Part shown: positions 33,286 through 40,137 of the stretch, in pieces | Position numbering within the stretch: the first letter of the stretch is position 1 | Layout of the letters: each line of letters opens with the position of its first letter | Origin: SZUA-430 sp034440355 | GTDB taxonomy: Bacteria > Pseudomonadota > Alphaproteobacteria > Micropepsales > Micropepsaceae | Reading direction: 5' to 3' | DNA length: 64,000 bases | NCBI GenBank assembly: GCA_034440355.1 | Contig: JAWXBY010000087.1 | Location: 4,743 to 68,742 of the forward strand | Position numbers and translations under genes: made by a program | Notes under the pieces: generated by a model | Told to the model about the DNA's origin: nothing | Databases searched by the model: none | The model's input: only the letters and a program-made list of their open reading frames with translations

Positions 33286-34177
33286 GCACGGGTACGATCA
33301 CGTTCAGCGCGCGCGGCCGGCTCACATAGTGCAAGGGCGAATCGAGCTCGGTGACTTCGCCGTCGATCGCGACGCTGACGCGCTTCAAGGGCGTTTCGAT
33401 CCAGACCTCCTGGGCTTCCAATGTATCGAGTTCGCGCGGCTCGAAGCCGGCGAGCGATTTCAGCAAGAGGCCCGTGAGCTTCATAAGCCCAGCGCGCGGG
33501 GCGCGGCAGACCCAAAGCTGTCCGCTGTCCAACTGCGTCCGCTCCCCGAGCCGGAGGCCGGTGATTTCATACTTGTTGTTGCCGACGAACGCGAACGGCG
33601 TCTCACGCGCGCGTTCGTGACGCTCGTCGACGAGAAGCCGCACGTAAAGGCGCGAGCGCCGCTTCGCCACGGCGAGCATCGCGGGCAAGGACGCCATCCA
33701 CTTCCCGTAACCCCTGTTCTGCAAGTCGTCGCGCTGTTGCACGAACCACGGATAAAGACCGATGCTCGAATTGTTCAGGAAGATGCGGCCATTCACCTCG
33801 CCGACGTCGATGCTGACGCGCTCGCCGCTGAACACGTTGCTCACCGCCTGTTCGAGTTCCAAAGGGATCCTGAGATCCTTGGCAAAGTGGTTGAGCGTGC
33901 CCAGCGGCAAAACACCGAGCGCCACGTCGGTGCCGACAACCGCGCTGGCGACGGCGTTGATCGTACCGTCTCCGCCGGCCGCCACCACGATCGTGTGGCC
34001 CTCGCCGACGGCTTGCCGCGCGAGCGCCGTGAGGTCGCTCCCGGACGCAAGACAAACGCGGGCAACGAGGCCCGCGTTTGCGAACAGCTCACGCAGCCGC
34101 TCATCCATACCCTGCGCCCGGTTTGAACCGGACGCTCCATTGATGATGCACGCGACCTGGGTTGGACGCTCAGTCAC
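33260..34177 (-). CDS. Diacylglycerol kinase family lipid kinase
   Basis: This 305-residue soluble protein has the catalytic-domain signature VVAAGGDGTINAVASAVVGTDVALGVLPLGTLNHFAKDLRIP, where GGDGT binds nucleotide. The start VACIINGASGSNRAQ is family-typical, as is the beta-sandwich end (VSVAIDGEVTELDSPLHYVSRPRALNVIVP). Homologues phosphorylate diacylglycerol, sphingosine-type or other lipids. It is followed by an overlapping metallophosphoesterase gene; the pair recurs in many Alphaproteobacteria and may act on one lipid. Confidence 0.93.
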   Translation of the reverse strand: MTERPTQVACIINGASGSNRAQGMDERLRELFANAGLVARVCLASGSDLTALARQAVGEGHTIVVAAGGDGTINAVASAVVGTDVALGVLPLGTLNHFAKDLRIPLELEQAVSNVFSGERVSIDVGEVNGRIFLNNSSIGLYPWFVQQRDDLQNRGYGKWMASLPAMLAVAKRRSRLYVRLLVDERHERARETPFAFVGNNKYEITGLRLGERTQLDSGQLWVCRAPRAGLMKLTGLLLKSLAGFEPRELDTLEAQEVWIETPLKRVSVAIDGEVTELDSPLHYVSRPRALNVIVPVREAAASEP

Positions 34178-34209
34178 CGGCCTCGACCGATCCGACGTGC
34201 TGATCTCGA

Positions 34210-34392
34210 TCAGCCTTTGACGATCTTGCGAACCGTGTCCTTCGCCCCGCCGACCGCGTTTTGAATCTTGCCTTTGACCTTGTCGGCTTTGCCGTCGGCT
34301 TGCAGCTTGGCGTCGCCCAGGACCTTGCCCGCCGCTACCTTGATGGCGCCCTTGGCCTGGTTTGCCGCGCCTTTGATCCGATCCTTGTCCAT
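34210..34392 (-). CDS. CsbD family stress protein
   Basis: This is 60 residues from the ATG at 34390-34392. The full CsbD pattern is visible: DKDRIKGAANQAKGAIKVAAGKVLGDAKLQADGKADKVKGKIQNAVGGAKDTVRK. These are small helical proteins induced by general stress, of unknown mechanism. The longer frame upstream is composition-driven and lacks family similarity. It is 32 bases before the lipid kinase gene on the same strand. Confidence 0.9.
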   Translation of the reverse strand: MDKDRIKGAANQAKGAIKVAAGKVLGDAKLQADGKADKVKGKIQNAVGGAKDTVRKIVKG

Positions 34393-34527
34393 TTTCTCGT
34401 AGTCCTCGCTGGGTTGCCCAAGCTCAACGCGGTCTCCGCGGCGCGGGTTCCGCGCGGTTGCAGAATTAGCTCGGCAGCCCGCTTTGCGACGTCCGTGACG
34501 CCATGCCTCGGAAAGCGACAAGGGTAT

Positions 34528-34553
34528 TGTAATGAGACAAAAGTCTCATTACA
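34528..34553 (+). promoter_or_regulatory. Perfect palindrome, candidate TetR operator
   Basis: 11-base arms TGTAATGAGAC (34528-34538) and GTCTCATTACA (34543-34553) are separated by AAAA. It is 43-68 bases before the SnoaL-like gene that precedes the TetR gene. This is the size and symmetry expected of a TetR dimer site, so autoregulation of the two-gene operon is likely. Confidence 0.75.
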
Positions 34554-34595
34554 TGATCGTCCGTGGCAGGCGCCACTGGTGAAAGGGAGTGTGTC

Positions 34596-35018
34596 ATGCC
34601 GCTGACGCGGGCGCAGATGGACAGCAAAATGGATGAGCATTTCGGCTTTGAGCAACGCGACGACGTCGCCGGGGTCCTCGCGACGCTGGCGCCCGACGTC
34701 GAACACGACATCGTGGGCTGGCCGCCTGGCCCCGCGCACAGCCGCGACGGCGCACGCTCATTCTATGAAGCGTTGTTCGCCGACCTCTCCGACGGCAAGA
34801 TCGAATGCCTGAAGCGTCTCTACGGCGACAACTTCATGGTCGACGAGTCGCGCTGGAAGGGCAGGGCGCCCGGCCGCCCCTTCGGCGTTGAAGGCATGAA
34901 CCGTCCGCTTGAATTCCGCTTGCTGCACGTGGTCGAGTTCACGCCCCAAGGCGACATCAAGCGCGAGAACGTCTGGGTCGACCTCGCCGCCATCCTCCAA
35001 CAACTGCCGCAGACTTAA
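34596..35018 (+). CDS. SnoaL-like / NTF2-fold protein
   Basis: This is 140 residues from the ATG at 34596, preceded by GAAAGGGAG. The polyketide-cyclase-like pattern is seen: KMDEHFGFEQRDDVAGVLATLAPDVEHDIVGWPPGPAHSRDGARSFYEALFADL, then FRLLHVVEFTPQGDIKRENVWVDLAAILQQL. The final FTPQGDIKRENVWVD is typical of SnoaL-type ester-cyclase relatives. It is probably an intracellular ligand-binding or isomerase-type protein. It lies 3 bases before the TetR gene and behind a palindrome, so the regulator most likely controls it. Confidence 0.85.
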   Translation: MPLTRAQMDSKMDEHFGFEQRDDVAGVLATLAPDVEHDIVGWPPGPAHSRDGARSFYEALFADLSDGKIECLKRLYGDNFMVDESRWKGRAPGRPFGVEGMNRPLEFRLLHVVEFTPQGDIKRENVWVDLAAILQQLPQT

Positions 35019-35021
35019 AGC

Positions 35022-35633
35022 ATGGCCAAGGCGGAGAAATCCGGTCGCTGGCAGCAGCGCCGCCGCACGCGCAAGGACCTCCTTCACGCGGCCGGCAGGC
35101 TGATGAAGCAGGGCACGAAGCCGACGCTCGAAGAAATCGCCGACGAAGCCGACGTCTCGCGCGCCACCGCCTACCGCCACTTCGCGAACGTCGATGCGCT
35201 GGTGCTGGAAGCAGAGCTCGATGTCGCCGTCCCGACGGCGAACGACGTCTTTGGCGGTATGCAGAGCGACGATCCCGCCGCGCGGCTCGAGCGTGTGGAC
35301 ACGGCGCTCCACCAGATGATTGCCGACAACGAAGTGCAACTGCGCCTCATGCTGGCGAACTCGCTCCAGCAACGCGCAAAAGGCAACAGCGCCGGTGAGA
35401 TGCCCGTGCGCCAAGACCGCCGTACGCCGCTGATCGAAGCGGCGCTCGCGCCGGCCCGTGCGCGCTTCAAGCCCGCCGATCTCGAAAAGCTGTCGGCCGC
35501 GATGGCGCTGATCGTCGGCCCCGAAGCGATGGTCGTCTTCCGCGACGTCCTGCGCATGGACGACGCGAAAGCGCAAAAGGTCAGGCGCTGGGCGATCCGC
35601 GCCTTAGTCGACGCCGCGACGAAGAACGCTTAG
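35022..35633 (+). CDS. TetR family transcriptional regulator
   Basis: This 203-residue protein has an N-terminal HTH (RRRTRKDLLHAAGRLMKQGTKPTLEEIADEADVSRATAYRHFANVDALVLEAEL). The TEIADEAxVSRxTxYRHF pattern is the TetR recognition helix. The rest is a helical ligand/dimer domain (ALHQMIADNEVQLRLMLANS...). It is co-transcribed 3 bases behind the SnoaL-like gene; the palindrome at 34528-34553 is its expected operator. The stop overlaps the stop of the converging gene by 4 bases. Confidence 0.92.
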   Translation: MAKAEKSGRWQQRRRTRKDLLHAAGRLMKQGTKPTLEEIADEADVSRATAYRHFANVDALVLEAELDVAVPTANDVFGGMQSDDPAARLERVDTALHQMIADNEVQLRLMLANSLQQRAKGNSAGEMPVRQDRRTPLIEAALAPARARFKPADLEKLSAAMALIVGPEAMVVFRDVLRMDDAKAQKVRRWAIRALVDAATKNA

Positions 35634-36229
35634 CGCGTGCGAATACGGCCTTTGCCTTCGTGACAGGTCGACCGCGCGCCGCCCGCTTTCCAGGTCAGCA
35701 GCAAGATGCCGCTGCAGCGATGTCCCGAGAACTTCGAACTGTTCTCAAGATACCGCTCAGCATCGCCGCGCGTGCGCATATTGATCAACCGCGCGCGCCG
35801 TGGCTTCGCGGGCTCGCTGTCAACGTCGTCGATAGCGGGTCCCGTTCGAACAATAACGCGCACGTCGCGGCGCACCACGGTGTCGTCGGACGCCGCCCGG
35901 CGAAAGCGCCGGTCATACGTGTCGTTGTAGGTCCGCGTGTAGCCGCCGAACAACGTGCTGCGCCACCGCGAGTCCGACCACACCATCGGATCCTCCGAAG
36001 CGCGCGCCGCGTAGCCGCGCGCACCTTCGCCCAAATAGCTGCGCGTAAAATACCGTGCGCCGCGCGCATGACATTTGGCGACGCCGAAGCTTCCGCTTGA
36101 AACCATCGGATTATCCGCGCTCACGCCGCGGCACCCGCGTCCGGAGGCGTCGGCGCCGCCGGCCGTCGCTCCCATCGCCAAGACGGCGAGGAGCAAGCCA
36201 CAAATGACTCTCACGATCACAACTCCCAT
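35630..36229 (-). CDS. Unrecognised exported protein
   Basis: This 199-residue protein has a signal peptide (MGVVIVRVICGLLLAVLAMGATAGGADA). The mature part is Arg- and Ser-rich with segments such as CHARGARYFTRSYLGEGARGYAARASEDPMVWSDSRWRSTLFGGYTRTYNDTYDRRFRR. Four cysteines (two near the start, two at the end) could form disulfides. I recognise no family. It converges with the TetR gene with a 4-base overlap. Composition is like the neighbours. Confidence 0.6.
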   Translation of the reverse strand: MGVVIVRVICGLLLAVLAMGATAGGADASGRGCRGVSADNPMVSSGSFGVAKCHARGARYFTRSYLGEGARGYAARASEDPMVWSDSRWRSTLFGGYTRTYNDTYDRRFRRAASDDTVVRRDVRVIVRTGPAIDDVDSEPAKPRRARLINMRTRGDAERYLENSSKFSGHRCSGILLLTWKAGGARSTCHEGKGRIRTR

Positions 36230-36581
36230 TCATCTGGCGCCACAAAACGCGAGCGCCATCCCATTCATCGAGCACCACCGGGTTCCCCAACCCGATGCGA
36301 AATCCTAACACACGCTTGCGCGCGCGCGAGATCAGATCAACGCGCGAGCTACCGATTCGGCTCTCCGCTCTGTGTCCCCGTTTTCCATGTTTGGCCGTGG
36401 CCGCGCAGCTTGCGTGTTTCGAAATAAGGCGCGGGCGATGTCGTCACGCGTTAGGATTTCACCAACCTTTCCAGGCGTTCAGCCTTTCCAATTGGTTAAC
36501 TTGTGCCGCGCTGAAACGAAAACAGCTGGCCCATGCCGTGCAAACCCGTTCGCCGCAATCAAAGTAACGGGAGATTAACGA
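36230..36581. other. Intergenic region before the Asn-rich gene
   Basis: No gene is visible. The region is less GC-rich than its surroundings and should hold the promoters of both flanking divergent genes. Two 11-base complementary arms (36299-36309 GAAATCCTAAC and 36450-36460 GTTAGGATTTC) lie 140 bases apart. A GGGAGA Shine-Dalgarno precedes the ATG at 36582. Confidence 0.5.
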
Positions 36582-37748
36582 ATGCGTACAGTTAACCTGG
36601 GCCTCGTCGCAGCCGCCCTTCTTCTCGGCAGCACGGCCCTGTCCTCGCCGGCCTTCGCGACCAACAGCAATGATGGCGACGATCATTCCTACAACTGCAA
36701 CGGCAACAACAGCTGTCCGACGACGACGACGACGAACAACTACGACGGTGACACCTACAACAAGGGCGGCACGGGCTACGGCGGCAACGTCGACAACTAC
36801 AACAAGAACGACAGCCACAACACGGCCAACGGCGGCGCTGGCGGTCAAGGCGGCGCTGGTGGACAAGGTGGTCAGGGCGGCAACGCGCAGGGCGGCAACG
36901 GCGGCGCCGGCGGCAGCGCGACCAACTCGAACAAGAACGAAGCCAACAACACGAACATCAACGCACCCGTCGCTCACGGCGGTGAAGGCGGCAAGGCGTA
37001 CGGCGGCAACGCCACGGGCGGCAGCGCGACCGGCGGCACGGCCAATGCCAACAACAACGGCAACGGCAATGGCAACGGGAACGGCAACGGCAACGGCAAC
37101 CTGCACAACGTCGGCAACGTCACCGACTCGGCCAACAACAAGAACTACAACACCGACATCAACAACAATAAGAACGAGCAGGATCAGGACCAGAAGCAAA
37201 AACAGCAGCAGCAGCAAAAGCAAAAGCAGGAGATCAAGAATTCCGGCAACTCGGAAATCAAGAACTCCGGCAACAGCTATAACAAGAACGACAACTCGAA
37301 CTCGAACAACGCGCAGCAGGAAGTGAACGTCGACGCGAGCACGCACAACGAGCGCGCGCCGGTGAACACCGCCTACGCGGCTCCGCTGGTCTCGGGCGAA
37401 GACACCTGCATGGGTTCAAGCTCGATCGGCGCTCAGGCTGTGTCGTTCGGTCTCTCGATCGGCACGACCTGGCAGGACGACAACTGCCGCCGCCTCAAGA
37501 ACTCGCGTCAGATGGTGGCCCTCGGCTATCACCGCGCCGCGACCGCTCTGATGTGCGTCGATGCCGATGTCGAAGCTGCGATGGCCCGCGCCGGCACGCC
37601 GTGCCCGAACGGCGCTGCGGTCGTTGCCGCCGCCCCGATGTACTACCAGGAAGCAGCACCCGTCCGCGACTACACGCCGATGGCGCCGGTCGTCGATGAA
37701 CCGGTGCGCAAGAAGCGCCGCATCCGCAAGCCGCTGCCGCCGAAATAA
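36582..37748 (+). CDS. Asn/Gly/Gln-rich exported protein
   Basis: This 388-residue protein starts with a signal peptide (MRTVNLGLVAAALLLGSTALSSPAFA). Residues about 27-245 are low complexity: Asn- and Asp-rich, with GGxGGQGGxGG runs, an (NG)-repeat near residue 165, and a Gln/Lys-rich run (QKQKQQQQQKQKQ) near 205-215. The C-terminal 130 residues are ordinary: GEDTCMGSSSIGAQAVSFGLSIGTTWQDDNCRRLKNSRQMVALGYHRAATALMC, then a Pro-rich basic tail. This end seems a conserved module with three or four cysteines; the repeats resemble amyloid-like or secreted filament proteins. The function is not known. Confidence 0.72.
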   Translation: MRTVNLGLVAAALLLGSTALSSPAFATNSNDGDDHSYNCNGNNSCPTTTTTNNYDGDTYNKGGTGYGGNVDNYNKNDSHNTANGGAGGQGGAGGQGGQGGNAQGGNGGAGGSATNSNKNEANNTNINAPVAHGGEGGKAYGGNATGGSATGGTANANNNGNGNGNGNGNGNGNLHNVGNVTDSANNKNYNTDINNNKNEQDQDQKQKQQQQQKQKQEIKNSGNSEIKNSGNSYNKNDNSNSNNAQQEVNVDASTHNERAPVNTAYAAPLVSGEDTCMGSSSIGAQAVSFGLSIGTTWQDDNCRRLKNSRQMVALGYHRAATALMCVDADVEAAMARAGTPCPNGAAVVAAAPMYYQEAAPVRDYTPMAPVVDEPVRKKRRIRKPLPPK

Positions 37749-37786
37749 ATCGGCCTACGCAGACGGTCACTGATTATGGGGAGAAG

Positions 37787-37819
37787 GGGTCGTCCGGAAA
37801 CGGGCGGCCCTGACTTTTT
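37787..37819 (+). terminator. Rho-independent terminator after the Asn-rich gene
   Basis: 10-base arms (37787-37796 and 37801-37810, with two G-U pairs) enclose a GAAA tetraloop and are followed by a T run (37815-37819). It lies 39 bases past the stop. Confidence 0.8.
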
Positions 37820-37939
37820 GTTGGGGCCGCGTAACGAGAAAAGCGAATGGGAAGCGTGACATGCCCTCGCGAAAGGCTCGCTCCCCATTCCTCCGCCGGG
37901 CCTCAAACGCATCCCGGCACGCGCGCACGGAACAACAAG

Positions 37940-38023
37940 TCAGAAAAAGCGCGACACCGTCGCCAAGCCGATGACGATCGCGGTCAGAAGCGCAAGGTTC
38001 AAAAATTCGCTGGAGCGGGACAT
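37940..38023 (-). CDS. 27-residue putative membrane microprotein
   Basis: An ATG at 38021-38023 opens 27 codons ending at TGA (37940-37942). A strong GAGGAG Shine-Dalgarno lies 10 bases before the ATG. The product is a short polar start (MSRSSEF), one hydrophobic helix (LNLALLTAIVIGLATV) and a basic aromatic end (SRFF). It lies alone in the 400-base gap between the Asn-rich gene terminator and the DUF2000 gene. The Shine-Dalgarno plus single-helix pattern supports it, but no family is known to me and translation is unproven. Confidence 0.5.
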   Translation of the reverse strand: MSRSSEFLNLALLTAIVIGLATVSRFF

Positions 38024-38152
38024 GGGGGGCGTTCTCCTCAAAGCGCGGTTCGTTGCGTCGAACCGTTGAAAAGATGATGCGCCCACGAACCTGAACGCCC
38101 GCCGAGGGGCGACATTCAGAATCCGTTCATCGTCTGCGCCCTGTGACGCGCG

Positions 38153-38563
38153 TCACGGATGCAGTTTCAGACCTTTGAGAATCCTGTCGGCGATCTTCTT
38201 GTCCTCGCGCAGGGCGATGCCCACGAGATTGAGTTCGACGCTCGCGACCGCCTTCACCGCCGCGCGGTTCGCGGCGTCGAAGCCGGTCTTGAACAAATCC
38301 TCCGTATAGACAGCGAGCTTCGAACCGGCTGCCATCGCCCGCTCGTACGCCGCGCGAATATCCGCGGGCGTCGCCGCGAACACCATCACTGGCTGCACCA
38401 GCATCGGCAGGTAGCGATGACCGGAGGCATCTTCATACGCATCGCCCGTTATCCCAGGCACAGTCGCGGCGATCCCGCTGATCGCGAACGCCGTGACGTT
38501 GAGCTTCTGCCAAACGGCCAGATCCTCGCGCAAGACGACGGCGATCTTGGTGTCGAATTTCAT
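38153..38563 (-). CDS. DUF2000 family protein
   Basis: This is 136 residues from the ATG at 38561-38563. The start MKFDTKIAVVLREDLAVWQKLNVTAFAISGIAATVPGITGDAYEDASG is the DUF2000 hallmark, and the ending ELNLVGIALREDKKIADRILKGLKL fits. These cytosolic proteins are peptidyl-tRNA-hydrolase-like in fold, function unknown. The gene is 31 bases after an AraC regulator on the same strand and is its most likely target. The longer frame upstream is not supported. Confidence 0.88.
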   Translation of the reverse strand: MKFDTKIAVVLREDLAVWQKLNVTAFAISGIAATVPGITGDAYEDASGHRYLPMLVQPVMVFAATPADIRAAYERAMAAGSKLAVYTEDLFKTGFDAANRAAVKAVASVELNLVGIALREDKKIADRILKGLKLHP

Positions 38564-38594
38564 GCGTTCCGATGTAAGAGGCCGCGCCGCCGAT

Positions 38595-39419
38595 TTATTG
38601 GACGTTTGTGACCGCGACCTGAAACTGGCGCGGCGTGATGCCGAAGGCACGCTTGAAGCGTCGATGCAAATGGCTCTGGTCGGCAAAGCCCACCGCCGCC
38701 GCAATGTCGGCGATCGCATGTCCGGCGCGCAACTGCCGCTGCGCTTCGCGCAAACGCAGATGCGTCAGATACCGGTGCGGTGCAATACCGTAGGCGCGCG
38801 TGAACGAGCGCGTCAGATGATGCCGCCCGCACGCCGCAATGCCCGCAAGCGCGCTCAGCGATACGTCTTGGCGATAGTGCGCGTGCATGTAGTCGCGCAC
38901 GCGGGCGAGGGCAGGGCTGCTCGCCTGTGCCGTCGGCGTGTCGCTCGAATGTCGCGCAAGCCCGCGCAAGAAAACCCCGAGATGATGTTCCCGCTCGATC
39001 GCCGGCCCGCGCTCCGCAAACGCATCATGAGCCGCCGCCAGCAACCGCGCGATGCGCGCGTCGAAGAACATCGGCGTCCGAAACAGCGGCAGGCTCACGT
39101 CGCCCGAGGCGTCATGAAGATGGGCGCTCACCGCCGCCGCATCCACATAGATCATGCGATAGACGAACCCGCTCTCGTCCGCCGGCGCGCCGTCATGCGC
39201 GTCGCCGGGGTTGATGGCGAAGATCGACCCGCCCGTCGAATAAAACCGCTCGCCCCGGCAAGCAAACGTCTGCCGCCCGCCCTCGACCAGGCCGAACGCA
39301 TACGTCTCATGAATATGCGGATCATAGCGATGCGCAACATAACGCGCACGCAGCAACTCGACGCCGTCGGCCGGATAGGCCCAATAGCGCGACCATTCAC
39401 CCGGCGATCGTTTGCTCAC
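38595..39419 (-). CDS. AraC family transcriptional regulator
   Basis: This 274-residue protein has an N-terminal cupin-type ligand domain (residues about 10-90: RYVAHRYDPHIHETYAFGLVEGGRQTFACRGERFYSTGGSIFAINPGDAHDG) and two C-terminal HTH units: VSLSALAGIAACGRHHLTRSFTRAYGIAPHRYLTHLRLREA and HAIADIAAAVGFADQSHLHRRFKRAFGITPRQF. It begins at a GTG that overlaps the vapC stop by 4 bases (GTGA). It thus continues the toxin-antitoxin operon, and DUF2000 follows after 31 bases. Confidence 0.93.
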   Translation of the reverse strand: MSKRSPGEWSRYWAYPADGVELLRARYVAHRYDPHIHETYAFGLVEGGRQTFACRGERFYSTGGSIFAINPGDAHDGAPADESGFVYRMIYVDAAAVSAHLHDASGDVSLPLFRTPMFFDARIARLLAAAHDAFAERGPAIEREHHLGVFLRGLARHSSDTPTAQASSPALARVRDYMHAHYRQDVSLSALAGIAACGRHHLTRSFTRAYGIAPHRYLTHLRLREAQRQLRAGHAIADIAAAVGFADQSHLHRRFKRAFGITPRQFQVAVTNVQ

Positions 39420-39826
39420 GGAGCGCCCCCAGGCGCGATCAGTGTTAGGCTCGGGAAGTACGTCCGATACCGCCGCGGATCTCGCGTGATCAATGGAGCG
39501 CCGACCGTCGCCGCGTGCGCGCCGATGAAGAAGTCCGGCAGTACGCCCGTGCGCGTCCCGCCGGCGGCGCGGTACTGCTGGAAGATCTTGCCGGCGAGGA
39601 ACAAAGCCGCACGTGGGATCGGTTCAACCGTTGCTGAAGCCTGCGCGACCATCGCATCGAGGTCTTCGATCCGCGTGTAGCGAACGGAAAGCTCGGCATA
39701 GATGACGTCATTGATCGCCAACCGGTCTCGGCTGGCTGCATGCTCAAGCGCCGCCTGAGACCAGTTCGCCCACGTCGGATCGGTGGTTACGACGTCGAGC
39801 AAGACATTCGAGTCGACGAGGATCAC
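39416..39826 (-). CDS. vapC: PIN-domain toxin VapC
   Basis: This 136-residue protein carries the four acidic residues of PIN ribonucleases: MILVDSNVLLDV (Asp5), the Glu in IYAELSVRY, Asp in LPDFFIGAHA and Asp in LITRDPRRYRTYFP. The start VDSNVLLD is typical. Such toxins cut RNA, often tRNA, and are held by the antitoxin. The antitoxin gene ends 5 bases upstream. The 3' end overlaps the AraC gene by 4 bases. Confidence 0.92.
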   Translation of the reverse strand: MILVDSNVLLDVVTTDPTWANWSQAALEHAASRDRLAINDVIYAELSVRYTRIEDLDAMVAQASATVEPIPRAALFLAGKIFQQYRAAGGTRTGVLPDFFIGAHAATVGAPLITRDPRRYRTYFPSLTLIAPGGAP

Positions 39827-39831
39827 GCCGC

Positions 39832-40071
39832 TTACTCGCCGCGAGTAAGCGCCATGATCTCATCAGTCGTCATATTGGGACCTTTGCCTTTAGCGCTACC
39901 GACCAGTTTGGCGAAGCGGCTCTTGCCCGGCTTCGCTTTTCCCCTCGGCAGAATGACGACGCGCCCGTCCGCGATCACCTCGAACTCCACCTCTGCGCCG
40001 GGTTTCAACCGCAGATGGTCGCGCAGGCGCTTGGGGATCGTCACCTGGCCCTTGCTGGTCATCGTCGTCAT
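39832..40071 (-). CDS. vapB: AbrB/MazE-type antitoxin (VapB)
   Basis: This is 79 residues from the ATG at 40069-40071. The first part is a swapped-hairpin AbrB DNA-binding domain (MTTMTSKGQVTIPKRLRDHLRLKPGAEVEFEVIADGRVVILP). The second part (KPGKSRFAKLVGSAKGKGPNMTTDEIMALTRG) is the toxin-binding tail. A GTG 39 bases upstream is in frame but would place the operator palindrome in the coding sequence, so it is not used. VapB-VapC complexes usually repress their own promoter. Confidence 0.9.
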   Translation of the reverse strand: MTTMTSKGQVTIPKRLRDHLRLKPGAEVEFEVIADGRVVILPRGKAKPGKSRFAKLVGSAKGKGPNMTTDEIMALTRGE

Positions 40072-40074
40072 GGG

Positions 40075-40105
40075 AAGTATTACCTCGAAAAGAGAGGTAA
40101 TACTT
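40075..40105 (-). promoter_or_regulatory. Operator palindrome of the vapBC operon
   Basis: Perfect 12-base arms (40075-40086 AAGTATTACCTC and 40094-40105) are separated by 7 bases. The arm nearest the gene contains the GAGGT Shine-Dalgarno of vapB. Autoregulatory binding by VapB would therefore cover the ribosome site. This is inference from symmetry and position. Confidence 0.78.
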
Positions 40106-40137
40106 ATCACGTGCTAGGATGGCTGTAAAGAAACGGT

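Noticed and set aside
32173..33354. 393-residue plus-strand frame over the phosphoesterase
   Set aside because: It runs antisense to all metal-binding motifs of the minus-strand enzyme and has shadow composition.
36459..37346. 295-residue minus-strand Val/Leu-rich frame over the Asn-rich gene
   Set aside because: It is the complement of AAC/GGC codon runs; the plus-strand gene has a signal peptide, ribosome site and terminator.
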